This document shows, piece by piece, positions 1 through 6,858 of a stretch of DNA of 10,180 bases. Made by a program: the position numbers and the translations under genes. The first letter of the stretch is position 1, and the number at the start of each line of letters is the position of its first letter. Origin of the DNA: Chloroflexota bacterium (GTDB lineage Bacteria > Chloroflexota > Limnocylindria > QHBO01); contig JACDBZ010000081.1 in assembly GCA_013694645.1 (NCBI GenBank), positions 1 through 10,180 on the forward strand. The letters are read 5' to 3'. The notes under the pieces are model-generated. The model saw only the letters and a program-made list of their open reading frames with translations, had not been told where the DNA came from and ran no database searches.

Positions 1-897
1 CGCCGCGATCGGAAGCTCGTCGAAGGGGCCGTGGTATGCCAGGCCGACCAGCTCCTGCCCATGTGCCTCGCGGAGGACCTCGGCGTCACGCGCCACCCGG
101 ACCTTCGAGCCTGCGCTCACCCAGCTCCGGCGACCGTCGAATTCGACGAGCTGGTAGACAAGCTGGGGATGCACCGCGGCGGCGACGTTGCTCGAGAGGG
201 TCCATGGCGTCGTGGTCCAGACGAGGAGATCCTCGCCCTCATGATCCTCGTTGGTGATCGGGAAGCGGACGGTGACCGAGAGGTGGCGCAGGTCGCGGTA
301 GCCCTCGGTCGCGATCTCCATGTTCGAGAGCCCGGTCCCACAGCGCGGACACCACGGCATGACATCGTGGCCCTTGCGCAGCAGGCCACGGCTGTGACAC
401 TCGGCCAGGAAGGCCCAGATCGTGTAGTTGTTCTCGTCAGAGTTGGTGAAATAGCTGTTGTCCCAGTCCATCCAGTAACCGAGCCGCTTGCTCTGCTCTG
501 TCTGGATGGCAGCGAACTTCGCGACGCGCGCCTTGCACAGCTCGACGAAACGATCGATCCCGTAGGCCTCGATCCCCTGCTTGTTGTTGAGCCCCAGCTC
601 CTTCTCCACCTCGACCTCTATCCAGAGGCCCTGACAATCGAACCCATTCTGATAGCGCTGCCTCTCGCCGAGCATGGTGTGGTAGCGCTGGAAGAGATCC
701 TTGTACGTGCGCCCCCAGGCGTGGTGCACGCCCATCGGATTGTTCGCCGTGATCGGTCCATCGATGAAGCTGAAGCGCCGATCCGAATCGTCGTTGCGCC
801 CCAGGTAGCGCGTCATCGTGTCGCGCTCGCGCCAGCGCTCGATGACGTCGCGCTCGAGCGCGGGGACGTCCAGCTCCTTCGATACCGGCCTGAACAA
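1..897 (-). CDS. ileS: Isoleucine-tRNA ligase (IleRS), N-terminal 299 residues, cut by the left window edge
   Basis: Cytoplasmic class I aminoacyl-tRNA synthetase that charges tRNA-Ile. The visible part opens like the family (FRPVSKELDVPALE), then has the nucleotide-binding HIGH-region variant PMGVHHAWGRTYKD (residues 54-67), a Cys pair in PWCPRCGTGLS (181-191) and the editing-domain entry motif WTTTPWTL (227-234). Full-length family members have roughly 1,000 residues, so about 70% lies beyond the edge, including KMSKS. The start is ambiguous. I chose TTG at 897 because AGGAG (913-909) and GGTGA (907-903) lie 11 and 5 bases upstream and the product then begins at the family's usual position. 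GTG at 906 leaves only 2 bases after AGGAG, and GTG at 921 has no Shine-Dalgarno sequence. It is the last visible gene of a minus-strand unit, and its leader contains a terminator-like hairpin. Identity is secure. Confidence 0.95.
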   Translation of the reverse strand, partial: MFRPVSKELDVPALERDVIERWRERDTMTRYLGRNDDSDRRFSFIDGPITANNPMGVHHAWGRTYKDLFQRYHTMLGERQRYQNGFDCQGLWIEVEVEKELGLNNKQGIEAYGIDRFVELCKARVAKFAAIQTEQSKRLGYWMDWDNSYFTNSDENNYTIWAFLAECHSRGLLRKGHDVMPWCPRCGTGLSNMEIATEGYRDLRHLSVTVRFPITNEDHEGEDLLVWTTTPWTLSSNVAAAVHPQLVYQLVEFDGRRSWVSAGSKVRVARDAEVLREAHGQELVGLAYHGPFDELPIAA

Positions 898-925
898 ACT
901 GCTCACCGCTCCTGACAACACAAAG

Positions 926-949
926 CCCGCCCCGGCAGTCCGGGACGGG
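926..949 (-). terminator. Terminator-like hairpin in the ileS leader (candidate attenuator)
   Basis: On the minus strand, ten bases CCCGTCCCGG pair with CCGGGGCGGG (one G-U) around the four-base loop ACTG, and CTTTGTGTT follows. It lies only about 17-28 bases before the possible ileS starts, leaving no room for an ileS promoter downstream. If it acts as a terminator it must be conditional, that is, an attenuator. The U tract is interrupted, so strength is uncertain. Confidence 0.5.
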
Positions 950-1001
950 ACGATCTCCCGCGGCTCCGTCGTTGCCGCGATTCCAGTTGGTGGCCGATCG
1001 T
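950..1001 (-). promoter_or_regulatory. Structured ileS leader upstream of the terminator hairpin (possible T-box-like element)
   Basis: On the minus strand an outer stem ACGATC/GATCGT (1001-996 with 955-950) encloses an inner stem CGCGGC/GCCGCG (979-974 with 964-959). Before the inner stem lies TGGAATCGCGG, which resembles the T-box consensus TGGNACCGCG with changes, and CGTCCC follows downstream. T-boxes that sense uncharged tRNA commonly precede ileS. However, the standard pairing that flanks the TGGN bulge is not evident and only about 125 bases separate this start from the upstream gene, so a full Stem I would not fit. I regard the pairing as seen and the T-box identity as a weak inference. 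Confidence 0.3.
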
Positions 1002-1026
1002 GGCAGTCGACCGCCGCCATGTCAAT

Positions 1027-2130
1027 TCAGCCCAGGAGAGCGCGGCCCACGAAAGCGATTGCAGCAAGGCCACCCGCCACCACCACGCCGACCAGCCGGG
1101 GCCACCAGACGCGGGCCATGATCGCCCCGACCGTCGTGGCCGGGCCGGACAGCACCAGCGCCAGGGCGGTGAGCCGCCCGACATCGGTGCCCGGCTGCGG
1201 CATCCGATCCAACAACGCGGCAATGCCCCAGATCATCCCGGCTGCGATCAGCGGCAGGACGAGAACGGCCGTGCCGGATGTCGGCCACCGTGCCCATGTC
1301 GGACGCCGCAGCCGCAGCCGTGACAGCAGTCGCCAACGTCGGCTCACTGGCTGCACCGTGTCGGACGCTGACAACGCTTCTCGTTCGACCACTTCTGCCG
1401 GTGGTTCTGCCGCCAACTGCTCGGCAGTGGCGGCGGCAGCAGCAACAGCCGCAGCGGCGGCGGCCGCTCGTTCATCGGCCAGGCGGCGTTCGACGAGCGC
1501 CCGCTCGATCCCGGTCATGAGCGCCGGGTCGACCTCGACCCGGGCCGCTGGCTGCTCGGTTTCCTCATCCGCGGCCGATTCGCGGGTGAGACCCTCGAGT
1601 CGCTGACGGGCCCGGGCCGCGAGAGACAGGGCATCGAGCAGCGCATCCTCATCGGCTGCCGCGATCGCAAGGCGCCCGCGCTCGGTCGGGACCAGGATGG
1701 CCGTCGCGGTTGGTGCGAGCCGCACCACTTCGACATCCTCTTCGTCACGCAGCCGACCGGCGCCGAGCTGCCACGGCAGGAACAACGGTGCCGCCCGCAA
1801 CCGAGAACGGTTCTCGCCTCGCAGCCGAACCCTGGTGACCGGTCCCGGACTGAGCGAATAGATCCGTTGACCCCCCAGCCAACTCAGACGGACGGCCGCT
1901 TCCTCGATATCGAGCCTGATGCTGAGCAGGAAGATCGCACCCGCCAGGGCGAGCAGCACGACCGCTGCGCCGAGCCCGGCGACCACCAGACCCGGGATGC
2001 CGGGCAGACGCAGGAGCCCACCCCCGATTGCGCCGATGCCCAGCAGGAACCCCAGGAGAGGAAATGCCAGCAGACGCGGAGGCGAACGGGAGAGTCGGAT
2101 GCGGGCGATCGGCGAAACGCGCTCGGACAT
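1027..2130 (-). CDS. Five-helix membrane protein with probable PH-like domain, unknown function
   Basis: A 367-residue protein I do not recognise by name. Two hydrophobic segments (about 20-42 and 44-69) are followed by a stretch (about 70-175) whose strand pattern ends in ATAILVPTERGRLAIAAADE and then a helix, as in bacterial PH-like domains. Next comes an acidic and Ala-rich helical linker (about 185-255, with runs of seven and five Ala), a basic patch (264-280) and three more membrane segments (about 286-306, 317-337, 343-364). The ATG at 2130 lies 4 bases after the glycosyltransferase stop, with GAGAAGG about 9 bases upstream, so the two are translationally linked. I infer a membrane partner or regulator of that enzyme. 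The reading frame stays open upstream but only over the glycosyltransferase gene, so longer starts are rejected. Confidence 0.75.
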   Translation of the reverse strand: MSERVSPIARIRLSRSPPRLLAFPLLGFLLGIGAIGGGLLRLPGIPGLVVAGLGAAVVLLALAGAIFLLSIRLDIEEAAVRLSWLGGQRIYSLSPGPVTRVRLRGENRSRLRAAPLFLPWQLGAGRLRDEEDVEVVRLAPTATAILVPTERGRLAIAAADEDALLDALSLAARARQRLEGLTRESAADEETEQPAARVEVDPALMTGIERALVERRLADERAAAAAAAVAAAAATAEQLAAEPPAEVVEREALSASDTVQPVSRRWRLLSRLRLRRPTWARWPTSGTAVLVLPLIAAGMIWGIAALLDRMPQPGTDVGRLTALALVLSGPATTVGAIMARVWWPRLVGVVVAGGLAAIAFVGRALLG

Positions 2131-2134
2131 CGGC

Positions 2135-3799
2135 TCAGACCTTCTCGGTGACCTTATACTCGAGGTAGCGACCGGTGAGCAGGCGCGTCTGGGCGTCGAG
2201 CGCCGGCACCATGCTGAAGATGATGCCCACGAACGGAAGACCGATCCACTGCACGTAGCTGATCGCCCGCTGGAGCCAGCCCCACTCCGCGGGGCGCGCG
2301 GGCACGATCCGATGCTCGACCACGACGAGCACCGCCAGGCCCACGATCGCCGTGGTGAGCATGGCGCTCGCGTAGAGCGGCAGGTTCTGGCCGAGCGTCG
2401 TCTCGCCGAAGGCCGGGTTGATGAGCAGTGGCACCGTGGCGCCGAAGGTGAGCACGAAGGGGGTAATCGCCCAGTTGATGTGCTCACCGAACAGGTTGAT
2501 GACCCGCCAGAAGCGCGACATCCACGGAATCTCGGCGTGCCTGACCGCGTTGTCGATCACGAACGGAATGTCGGTGACGCCCCACGCCCAGCGGCGTGCC
2601 TGCAGGTATTGTTCGGCCATGCTGCGCCAGTAACCGCGGGCGCGAACGGCGTCGCCGTAGATCGGAATGAAGAGCGGCACGGCGCGGAACCGGTCGCCGT
2701 ACCGGAAGTAGCTCTTCCAGTAGAAGCGACTGTCCTCCGGAATGGCGTCGGTGGCCCAGTAGCCCACGTCATGGACCAGGTGCAGCGTGGTCGAATACGA
2801 CCCGAAGCTCTGGAGCTTCTCCGGCAGCACGCTGCGCCACATTTGGAGCTGGGTCAGGACCGCGGCGAAGAGGCGTTGCAGCATCGGTGCCTCCCAGATG
2901 TTGTTATGGAAGTACGGGATCGGCTGATAGAGCTGGGTCTCGCGATTGGGATCGGTCAGATGGACCCAGGTCAGGTACGAGAAATACTGCGGGTGGACCC
3001 GGTAGTCGGCATCGAGGTCGGTGACGATGATCCGATGCGGGTCCATCCCCCGCTCCCGAACCAGCTTCCGATACAGGTAGCGCCCGCCCCACGCCATGGC
3101 GCTGCTCTTACCGACCACGATTCCCGGCTCGAGCGGATCGAGGATGTGGATGAACTCGGCGAATGCGTCGCCGAACTCGCCCTGCAGCGTGCGGACATTG
3201 GCGATCCCGCTCTCGTCCGTCTCTCTCGTGATGATCGCGCAGATCTTGCGCTCGGCGGGCCATTCAGCCTCGGCCAGGGCGCGAACGGTGAAGCGCAGCT
3301 TCTCCAGCGGTTCGGTATACGTCGGGATGAGCGCCAGGTGGATGAGCTCGTCAGCAGCCGGCGGAGGGGAGGGAAGCGACTCGACCGCCCGCAGCTCATC
3401 GAGTTCGCGCCGCAGGCGACGGCGCTCGGCTCCGCTGGGGCGTGACATGGCGCTGAAACCGAGGGCTCCACGCGGGGCATCGGATCCGAGCGCGACGAGC
3501 CGGGCGGCGAGAAGCGTTCGTCGCGCGGCCGGATCGGCGAGGCCGGTGAGCCGCTCCGTCCAGTCAATGGCGACCACGTCACGAATGCGACCGAACGCGA
3601 TGATCACCGCACCGCTGAACCAGAGTGCACGGCAGAGCCAGTAGAAATCGAAGCTGAGGACGAAGTAGGCGACGAGCCACGGGTAGCTGAAGCTCAGCCA
3701 GAGCGGCAGGATCAGGATGGCCCACGAGATCGTGCCCGGGACCATCTCGAGCAGCCGCCCGAGCCAGCGCAGGCGTTCGGCGGTGTCGGTGGTTGTCAT
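2135..3799 (-). CDS. Membrane family 2 glycosyltransferase, cellulose-synthase-like
   Basis: A 554-residue processive-type glycosyltransferase, expected to move sugar from a nucleotide donor to a growing or lipid-linked glycan at the inner face of the membrane. Two N-terminal membrane segments (about 22-39, 41-68) precede a GT-A catalytic domain: LIPTYTEP (157-164), the metal-binding TDLDAD (260-265), the catalytic-base region PEDSRFYW (354-361) and QARRW (400-404), which matches the QxxRW signature of processive enzymes. Three membrane segments follow (about 441-462, 476-497, 512-535). There is no PilZ domain. The stretch NNIWEAP to RRWAWG recalls family 2 enzymes common in Patescibacteria, from memory only. 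Substrate cannot be read from the sequence. ATG at 3799 is the first start; its Shine-Dalgarno is weak. It lies 61 bases after ilvE and 4 bases before its membrane partner. Confidence 0.88.
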   Translation of the reverse strand: MTTTDTAERLRWLGRLLEMVPGTISWAILILPLWLSFSYPWLVAYFVLSFDFYWLCRALWFSGAVIIAFGRIRDVVAIDWTERLTGLADPAARRTLLAARLVALGSDAPRGALGFSAMSRPSGAERRRLRRELDELRAVESLPSPPPAADELIHLALIPTYTEPLEKLRFTVRALAEAEWPAERKICAIITRETDESGIANVRTLQGEFGDAFAEFIHILDPLEPGIVVGKSSAMAWGGRYLYRKLVRERGMDPHRIIVTDLDADYRVHPQYFSYLTWVHLTDPNRETQLYQPIPYFHNNIWEAPMLQRLFAAVLTQLQMWRSVLPEKLQSFGSYSTTLHLVHDVGYWATDAIPEDSRFYWKSYFRYGDRFRAVPLFIPIYGDAVRARGYWRSMAEQYLQARRWAWGVTDIPFVIDNAVRHAEIPWMSRFWRVINLFGEHINWAITPFVLTFGATVPLLINPAFGETTLGQNLPLYASAMLTTAIVGLAVLVVVEHRIVPARPAEWGWLQRAISYVQWIGLPFVGIIFSMVPALDAQTRLLTGRYLEYKVTEKV

Positions 3800-3860
3800 C
3801 GTCGATGAGCCGGCAGCACGGCCGGCCGCGGGCGAGACCCAGCCGTCGCGCCGTTGCTCC

Positions 3861-4823
3861 CTAGAAGACCGGCGTCAGCCAGCTGCGGTAGGCGGGCAGC
3901 CGCCCGCGCACCGCGTCAAAGTAGATCCGCGACAGATCGCGGGTGACACGGCCCGGACGTCCGCCGCCGATCTTGCGCCGATCGATCTCGATGACGGGGC
4001 TGATCTGCGCGCCGGTGCCGCACAGGAACACCTCGTCGGCGCCGTACAGCTCGGTCCGGTCGATCGAGCGCTCGAGCACCTGGATCCCGAGATCATCGCG
4101 CGCGATCTCCATCATCCGTCCGCGGGTGATCCCCTCGAGGATGTTATCGGTGACCGGTGGGGTGATGAGAACACCGCGCTTCACGATGAACAGGTTCTCC
4201 GCGCTGCCCTCGCTGACGTGGCCATCGGCGGTCAGGACGATCGCCTCGTCGAACCCATTGAGCTGCGCCTCGCTCTTGGCGAGCGCCCCGTTGACGTACG
4301 CGCCGGTGATCTTGCCGCGTGCCGGGATGGCGTTGTCATCGACGCGCCGCCAGCTGCTGACCTGGGCACGAATGCCGCCCTCGGTATCGATGTATTGGCC
4401 GAACGGAACGCCAAAGATGGTGATGTCGGCATCGAGGTTGTGGAGCCGGACACCGATTGTCTCGGAGCTCTTGTAGATGATCGGTCGCAGGTATACGTCC
4501 TCGCGCAGACCGTCGCGGCGGAGCAGCTCGAGCGTGATCTCGGCGAGTTCCTCCGGCGACTGGCGAATCTCCATCATGAGCAGGCGCGCCGATGCGCGAA
4601 TGCGCTGGTAGTGCGGCACGAGCTCGAGCGCGAAGAGCTGCTCCTCGTCCGCGTTCCAGTAGGCTCGGATGCCCTCGAAAACCGCGGTCCCGTAGTTGAA
4701 GCCGTGCGTCATCACGTTGATGTTGGCGTCGCACAAGGGCACGTACTCGCCACGGAAGAACGCCCACAGCTCGGTGGTGGCCTCCACCGCAGCGGTCTGC
4801 GTACGGTTCTCCTGCTCCAACAA
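3861..4823 (-). CDS. ilvE: Branched-chain amino acid aminotransferase
   Basis: Cytoplasmic PLP enzyme of fold type IV that interconverts Leu, Ile and Val with their 2-oxo acids, using 2-oxoglutarate and glutamate. Numbered from the TTG at 4823 (320 residues), it shows FEGIRAY (49-55), YLRPIIYKS (111-119), the PLP-binding lysine K171 in ARGKITGAYVN, EGSAENLF (205-212), GITRG (231-235) and CGTGAQI (268-274), all usual for IlvE. Length is normal. Start choice: an ATG at 4838 is in frame, but the perfect Shine-Dalgarno AAGGAGG (4835-4829) lies after it and points 5 or 8 bases downstream to TTG at 4823 or 4820; the ATG itself has no Shine-Dalgarno. A candidate -10 TATACT lies at 4886-4881. D-amino acid transaminase or ADC lyase, in the same fold, is less likely given the FEGIRAY and length. 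Confidence 0.95.
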   Translation of the reverse strand: MLEQENRTQTAAVEATTELWAFFRGEYVPLCDANINVMTHGFNYGTAVFEGIRAYWNADEEQLFALELVPHYQRIRASARLLMMEIRQSPEELAEITLELLRRDGLREDVYLRPIIYKSSETIGVRLHNLDADITIFGVPFGQYIDTEGGIRAQVSSWRRVDDNAIPARGKITGAYVNGALAKSEAQLNGFDEAIVLTADGHVSEGSAENLFIVKRGVLITPPVTDNILEGITRGRMMEIARDDLGIQVLERSIDRTELYGADEVFLCGTGAQISPVIEIDRRKIGGGRPGRVTRDLSRIYFDAVRGRLPAYRSWLTPVF

Positions 4824-4828
4824 GGCTG

Positions 4829-4835
4829 CCTCCTT
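4829..4835 (-). promoter_or_regulatory. Shine-Dalgarno AAGGAGG that decides the ilvE start
   Basis: A seven-base full match to the anti-Shine-Dalgarno sequence, read on the minus strand. It lies immediately after the ATG at 4838 and ahead of two adjacent TTG codons (4823 and 4820), so it argues for a TTG start. Confidence 0.75.
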
Positions 4836-4880
4836 CATTCAGACGCGCGAACGCGGCGCGGACGCATCGGCGCAACGAAA

Positions 4881-4886
4881 AGTATA
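4881..4886 (-). promoter_or_regulatory. Candidate -10 element (TATACT) for ilvE
   Basis: TATACT on the minus strand followed by TTTCG; transcription would begin near 4874, giving a leader of about 50 bases before the TTG start. No -35 match is visible at the expected distance; that place is GC-rich and holds an inverted repeat (GGGCC at 4906-4902 with GGCCC at 4896-4892 on the minus strand). The same hexamer appears before rpsF and before the CpaE-like gene. Confidence 0.5.
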
Positions 4887-4923
4887 CCCGTGGGCCACCG
4901 CGGCCCCCCGAAGAAGCGCTGCG

Positions 4924-4943
4924 CCCCGTTTCAAGGGACGGGG
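4924..4943 (-). terminator. Weak hairpin at the end of the antiporter gene
   Basis: On the minus strand CCCCGT pairs with ACGGGG across an eight-base loop that contains the antiporter stop codon. Only a poor T-rich stretch (CTTCTT) follows at a distance, so it may be a weak terminator of the rpsF operon or just a 3' stabilising hairpin. Confidence 0.3.
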
Positions 4944-6049
4944 GCTGCCGACGCACCGAGGTCCGTGAACAGGGCCAGGTACAGGTAGACCAGGTAGAGC
5001 GGGCCGCCGATGAGCAGCGCCCAGGCCGTGAGCCGGCCGCGCCAGATCATGCCGCCGAAGATCAGGATGGTGGCGACGAACGCGACGCCCGCGGAGGCGA
5101 AGTGGATGGCACTCTCGCCCGAGAAGGTCCACGACGTGAAGAGCAGCCCCAGGACGGTCGGCAGGCAGCTCTGGAAGACCATCGCACCGGTGATGTTGCC
5201 CATCGCCAGCGTGTCCTTGCCGTTGCGGACCCAGAGCACGCTGTTGAACTTCTCCGGCAGCTCGGTCGCGATCGGCGCGATGATCAGGGCAAGGATGGTG
5301 GGATCGAGGCCGATGACGTCCGACAGGTGCTCGACGGCGCCCACGAACACCTGGGCACCCACGATGATCAGACCGAGTGCCACAACGACCTGCCCGATCA
5401 CGATCGCTAGGCGGGGCTCTCCTCCGGTAACCGAGTGCGCCCCGGGCAGCACGTCGATCTCGAGCATCCGATCCGTGTTCAACGGTGGCACCCGCGTCAG
5501 GTGAAGCCTGTTGAGCTCTTCGGCATCGCTCTCCTCGGCGGTATCGGTGAAGTGCAGGCGCACGTACACCGCGTAGAGCAGGAACAGGAACCCGGCGGCG
5601 ACCCACTTCAGCCAGGCCAGCTCCTGCGGCAAGAAGGCCGTGCCGATCGCAACCCCGTAGCCAACGATGAAGAAGCCGACGTCGCGCCCCAGCACTTTCG
5701 TGTTGACCCGCATGTCGGTGGTGCGCCGTCCGCGCCGGGCGAAGATGATGATGGCGGTGCCGGTAACGAACATGGCCAGGGTCGAGAGCATGAACGGTGC
5801 TCCCAGGATGGCGCCCACGCCCACGGCCTGCGAGCTCTCCGAGGCGGTCCCACCCAGGAGCACCGGCCCCAGGATCGCGATGACGGGGATGAGCGTCTCG
5901 GGCATGGCCGTCGCGACCGCTGCCAGGACGCTGCCGACAGCTCCTTCAGCGAGCTTGAGCTTGTGACCGAGCCACTCGATGCCGTTGGTGAACAGCTCGG
6001 CAGCGACCAGGATGATCGCGAGCGAGCCGATGAGCAGGACGATGTCCAC
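4931..6049 (-). CDS. Sodium/calcium antiporter family (CaCA) membrane protein
   Basis: A 372-residue cation antiporter of the YrbG-like CaCA family, expected to extrude Ca2+ in exchange for Na+ or H+ across the cytoplasmic membrane. The two inverted alpha-repeats are visible: VATAMPETLIPV (45-56, acidic E51) and APIATELPEKFNSVL (258-272, acidic E263 and E266), the second followed by GNITGAMVFQS (285-295). About ten hydrophobic segments are seen, split by an acidic cytoplasmic loop (about 167-200). The C-terminus is AP-rich. The start is GTG at 6049; no earlier start fits because the rpsR stop lies 15 bases upstream, and no clear Shine-Dalgarno is seen, which suggests reinitiation after rpsR. 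It is probably the last gene of the rpsF-ssb-rpsR operon. Family is secure; the transported ions are inferred. Confidence 0.9.
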   Translation of the reverse strand: MDIVLLIGSLAIILVAAELFTNGIEWLGHKLKLAEGAVGSVLAAVATAMPETLIPVIAILGPVLLGGTASESSQAVGVGAILGAPFMLSTLAMFVTGTAIIIFARRGRRTTDMRVNTKVLGRDVGFFIVGYGVAIGTAFLPQELAWLKWVAAGFLFLLYAVYVRLHFTDTAEESDAEELNRLHLTRVPPLNTDRMLEIDVLPGAHSVTGGEPRLAIVIGQVVVALGLIIVGAQVFVGAVEHLSDVIGLDPTILALIIAPIATELPEKFNSVLWVRNGKDTLAMGNITGAMVFQSCLPTVLGLLFTSWTFSGESAIHFASAGVAFVATILIFGGMIWRGRLTAWALLIGGPLYLVYLYLALFTDLGASAAPVP

Positions 6050-6064
6050 GAGGGCGGCGGCTCG

Positions 6065-6334
6065 CTACGGTCGAAGGTGCTGGGGTGCGTAGGGCAGCAG
6101 CGCCACGTGGCGGGCCCGCTTCAACGCGGTGGTCAGCATGCGCTGGTGACGCGCGCAGGTGCCGGTCTTCCGACGCGGCTCGATCTTGGCTCGCTCACTC
6201 AGGTAGCGGCGAAGGCGGTTGACCTCCTTGTAGTCAATGCTCTCCGCCTTGTCGACGCAGAAGTTGCAGACCTTGCGGCGTCGACGGTCTCGGTAGTAGT
6301 CCGCCGACTCGCGGCGGGATCGCGGACTGGCCAT
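6065..6334 (-). CDS. rpsR: 30S ribosomal protein S18, Cys-containing type
   Basis: An 89-residue S18 that sits on the 30S platform bound to S6. The family core is clear: RRKVCNFC (19-26), IDYKEVNRLRRYLSERAKI (33-51), RRKTGTCARHQR (54-65) and KRARHVALLPY (72-82). C23, C26, C60 and H63 match the zinc-binding set of the C+ form known, for example, in actinobacteria; E. coli S18 has only one of these cysteines. Length is normal. ATG at 6334 follows the ssb stop by 30 bases, with a GAGGA about 12 bases upstream, which is a long spacing. It is co-transcribed with ssb and rpsF as in most bacteria, and the antiporter follows 15 bases later. Confidence 0.97.
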   Translation of the reverse strand: MASPRSRRESADYYRDRRRRKVCNFCVDKAESIDYKEVNRLRRYLSERAKIEPRRKTGTCARHQRMLTTALKRARHVALLPYAPQHLRP

Positions 6335-6364
6335 GGTTCGAATCGATCCTCGTAGCTGACGTAT

Positions 6365-6832
6365 CTAGAAGGGGATGTCGTCGACGTCCATCTCGGCGCC
6401 TGGCGCGGAGGAACGCTGGGGCTGGTCGGCTCCGCGGGGGCGCACCTGGGGCGGGGCATCGTCGTAGGCGCCTCCCCCACCGGTTCCGCCGTCCTCATCG
6501 CGAGGACGGCGCTCGAGGTTGACCACCCGGGCGAAACGCAGCTCGAGTGCGGTGCGCTTCTGGCCATCGCGGGCCTCGTATTCACGCGCCCGCAACTGCC
6601 CCTCGGCATAGATCTTGTTGCCCTTGCGGAGCTGCTCGGCGAGACGCTCGGCGGCCTGCTCCCAGACCTCGACGCCGATCCACATCGTCTCCTCGACCCA
6701 TTCGCCGTCCGCGCCCCGGCTGCGGTCATTGACCGCAACGCGCAGGTTGGTGACGGCCTTCCCGCTGGGCGTGTAGCGCAGCTCGGGATCGGCGCCGAGG
6801 TTGCCGATGATCATCATCTTGTTGAGTGTCAT
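6365..6832 (-). CDS. ssb: Single-stranded DNA-binding protein
   Basis: A 155-residue SSB that coats single-stranded DNA during replication, repair and recombination and recruits partners through its C-terminal tail. An OB-fold domain covers about residues 1-110 with family motifs MMIIGNLGADPELRYTPSG (6-24), VNDRSR, WIGVEVW (51-57) and KIYAEGQLR (73-81). A Gly/Pro-rich flexible linker (about 113-146) follows, then the canonical acidic tip DVDDIPF at the end. Length is normal. The ATG at 6832 has AAGGAG (6843-6838) 5 bases upstream, the best Shine-Dalgarno of this operon. It lies 26 bases after rpsF and 30 before rpsR, the classic order. Confidence 0.97.
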   Translation of the reverse strand: MTLNKMMIIGNLGADPELRYTPSGKAVTNLRVAVNDRSRGADGEWVEETMWIGVEVWEQAAERLAEQLRKGNKIYAEGQLRAREYEARDGQKRTALELRFARVVNLERRPRDEDGGTGGGGAYDDAPPQVRPRGADQPQRSSAPGAEMDVDDIPF

Positions 6833-6858
6833 TGCGGCTCCTTACTTCATCGAGGGCG

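Noticed and set aside
31..915. A 294-residue open frame on the plus strand
   Set aside because: It lies opposite the clearly recognisable ileS coding frame; long antisense frames are common in GC-rich genes and this one has no family features.
1919..3445. A 508-residue open frame on the plus strand
   Set aside because: It runs antisense across the membrane protein and glycosyltransferase, is very rich in Arg, His and Asp, and has no motif, whereas the minus strand shows DxD and QxxRW.
3717..4988. A 423-residue open frame on the plus strand
   Set aside because: It is antisense to ilvE, whose minus-strand frame has all family motifs, and it crosses two gene boundaries.
5435..6355. A 306-residue open frame on the plus strand
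   Set aside because: It is antisense to the antiporter and rpsR, both well supported.
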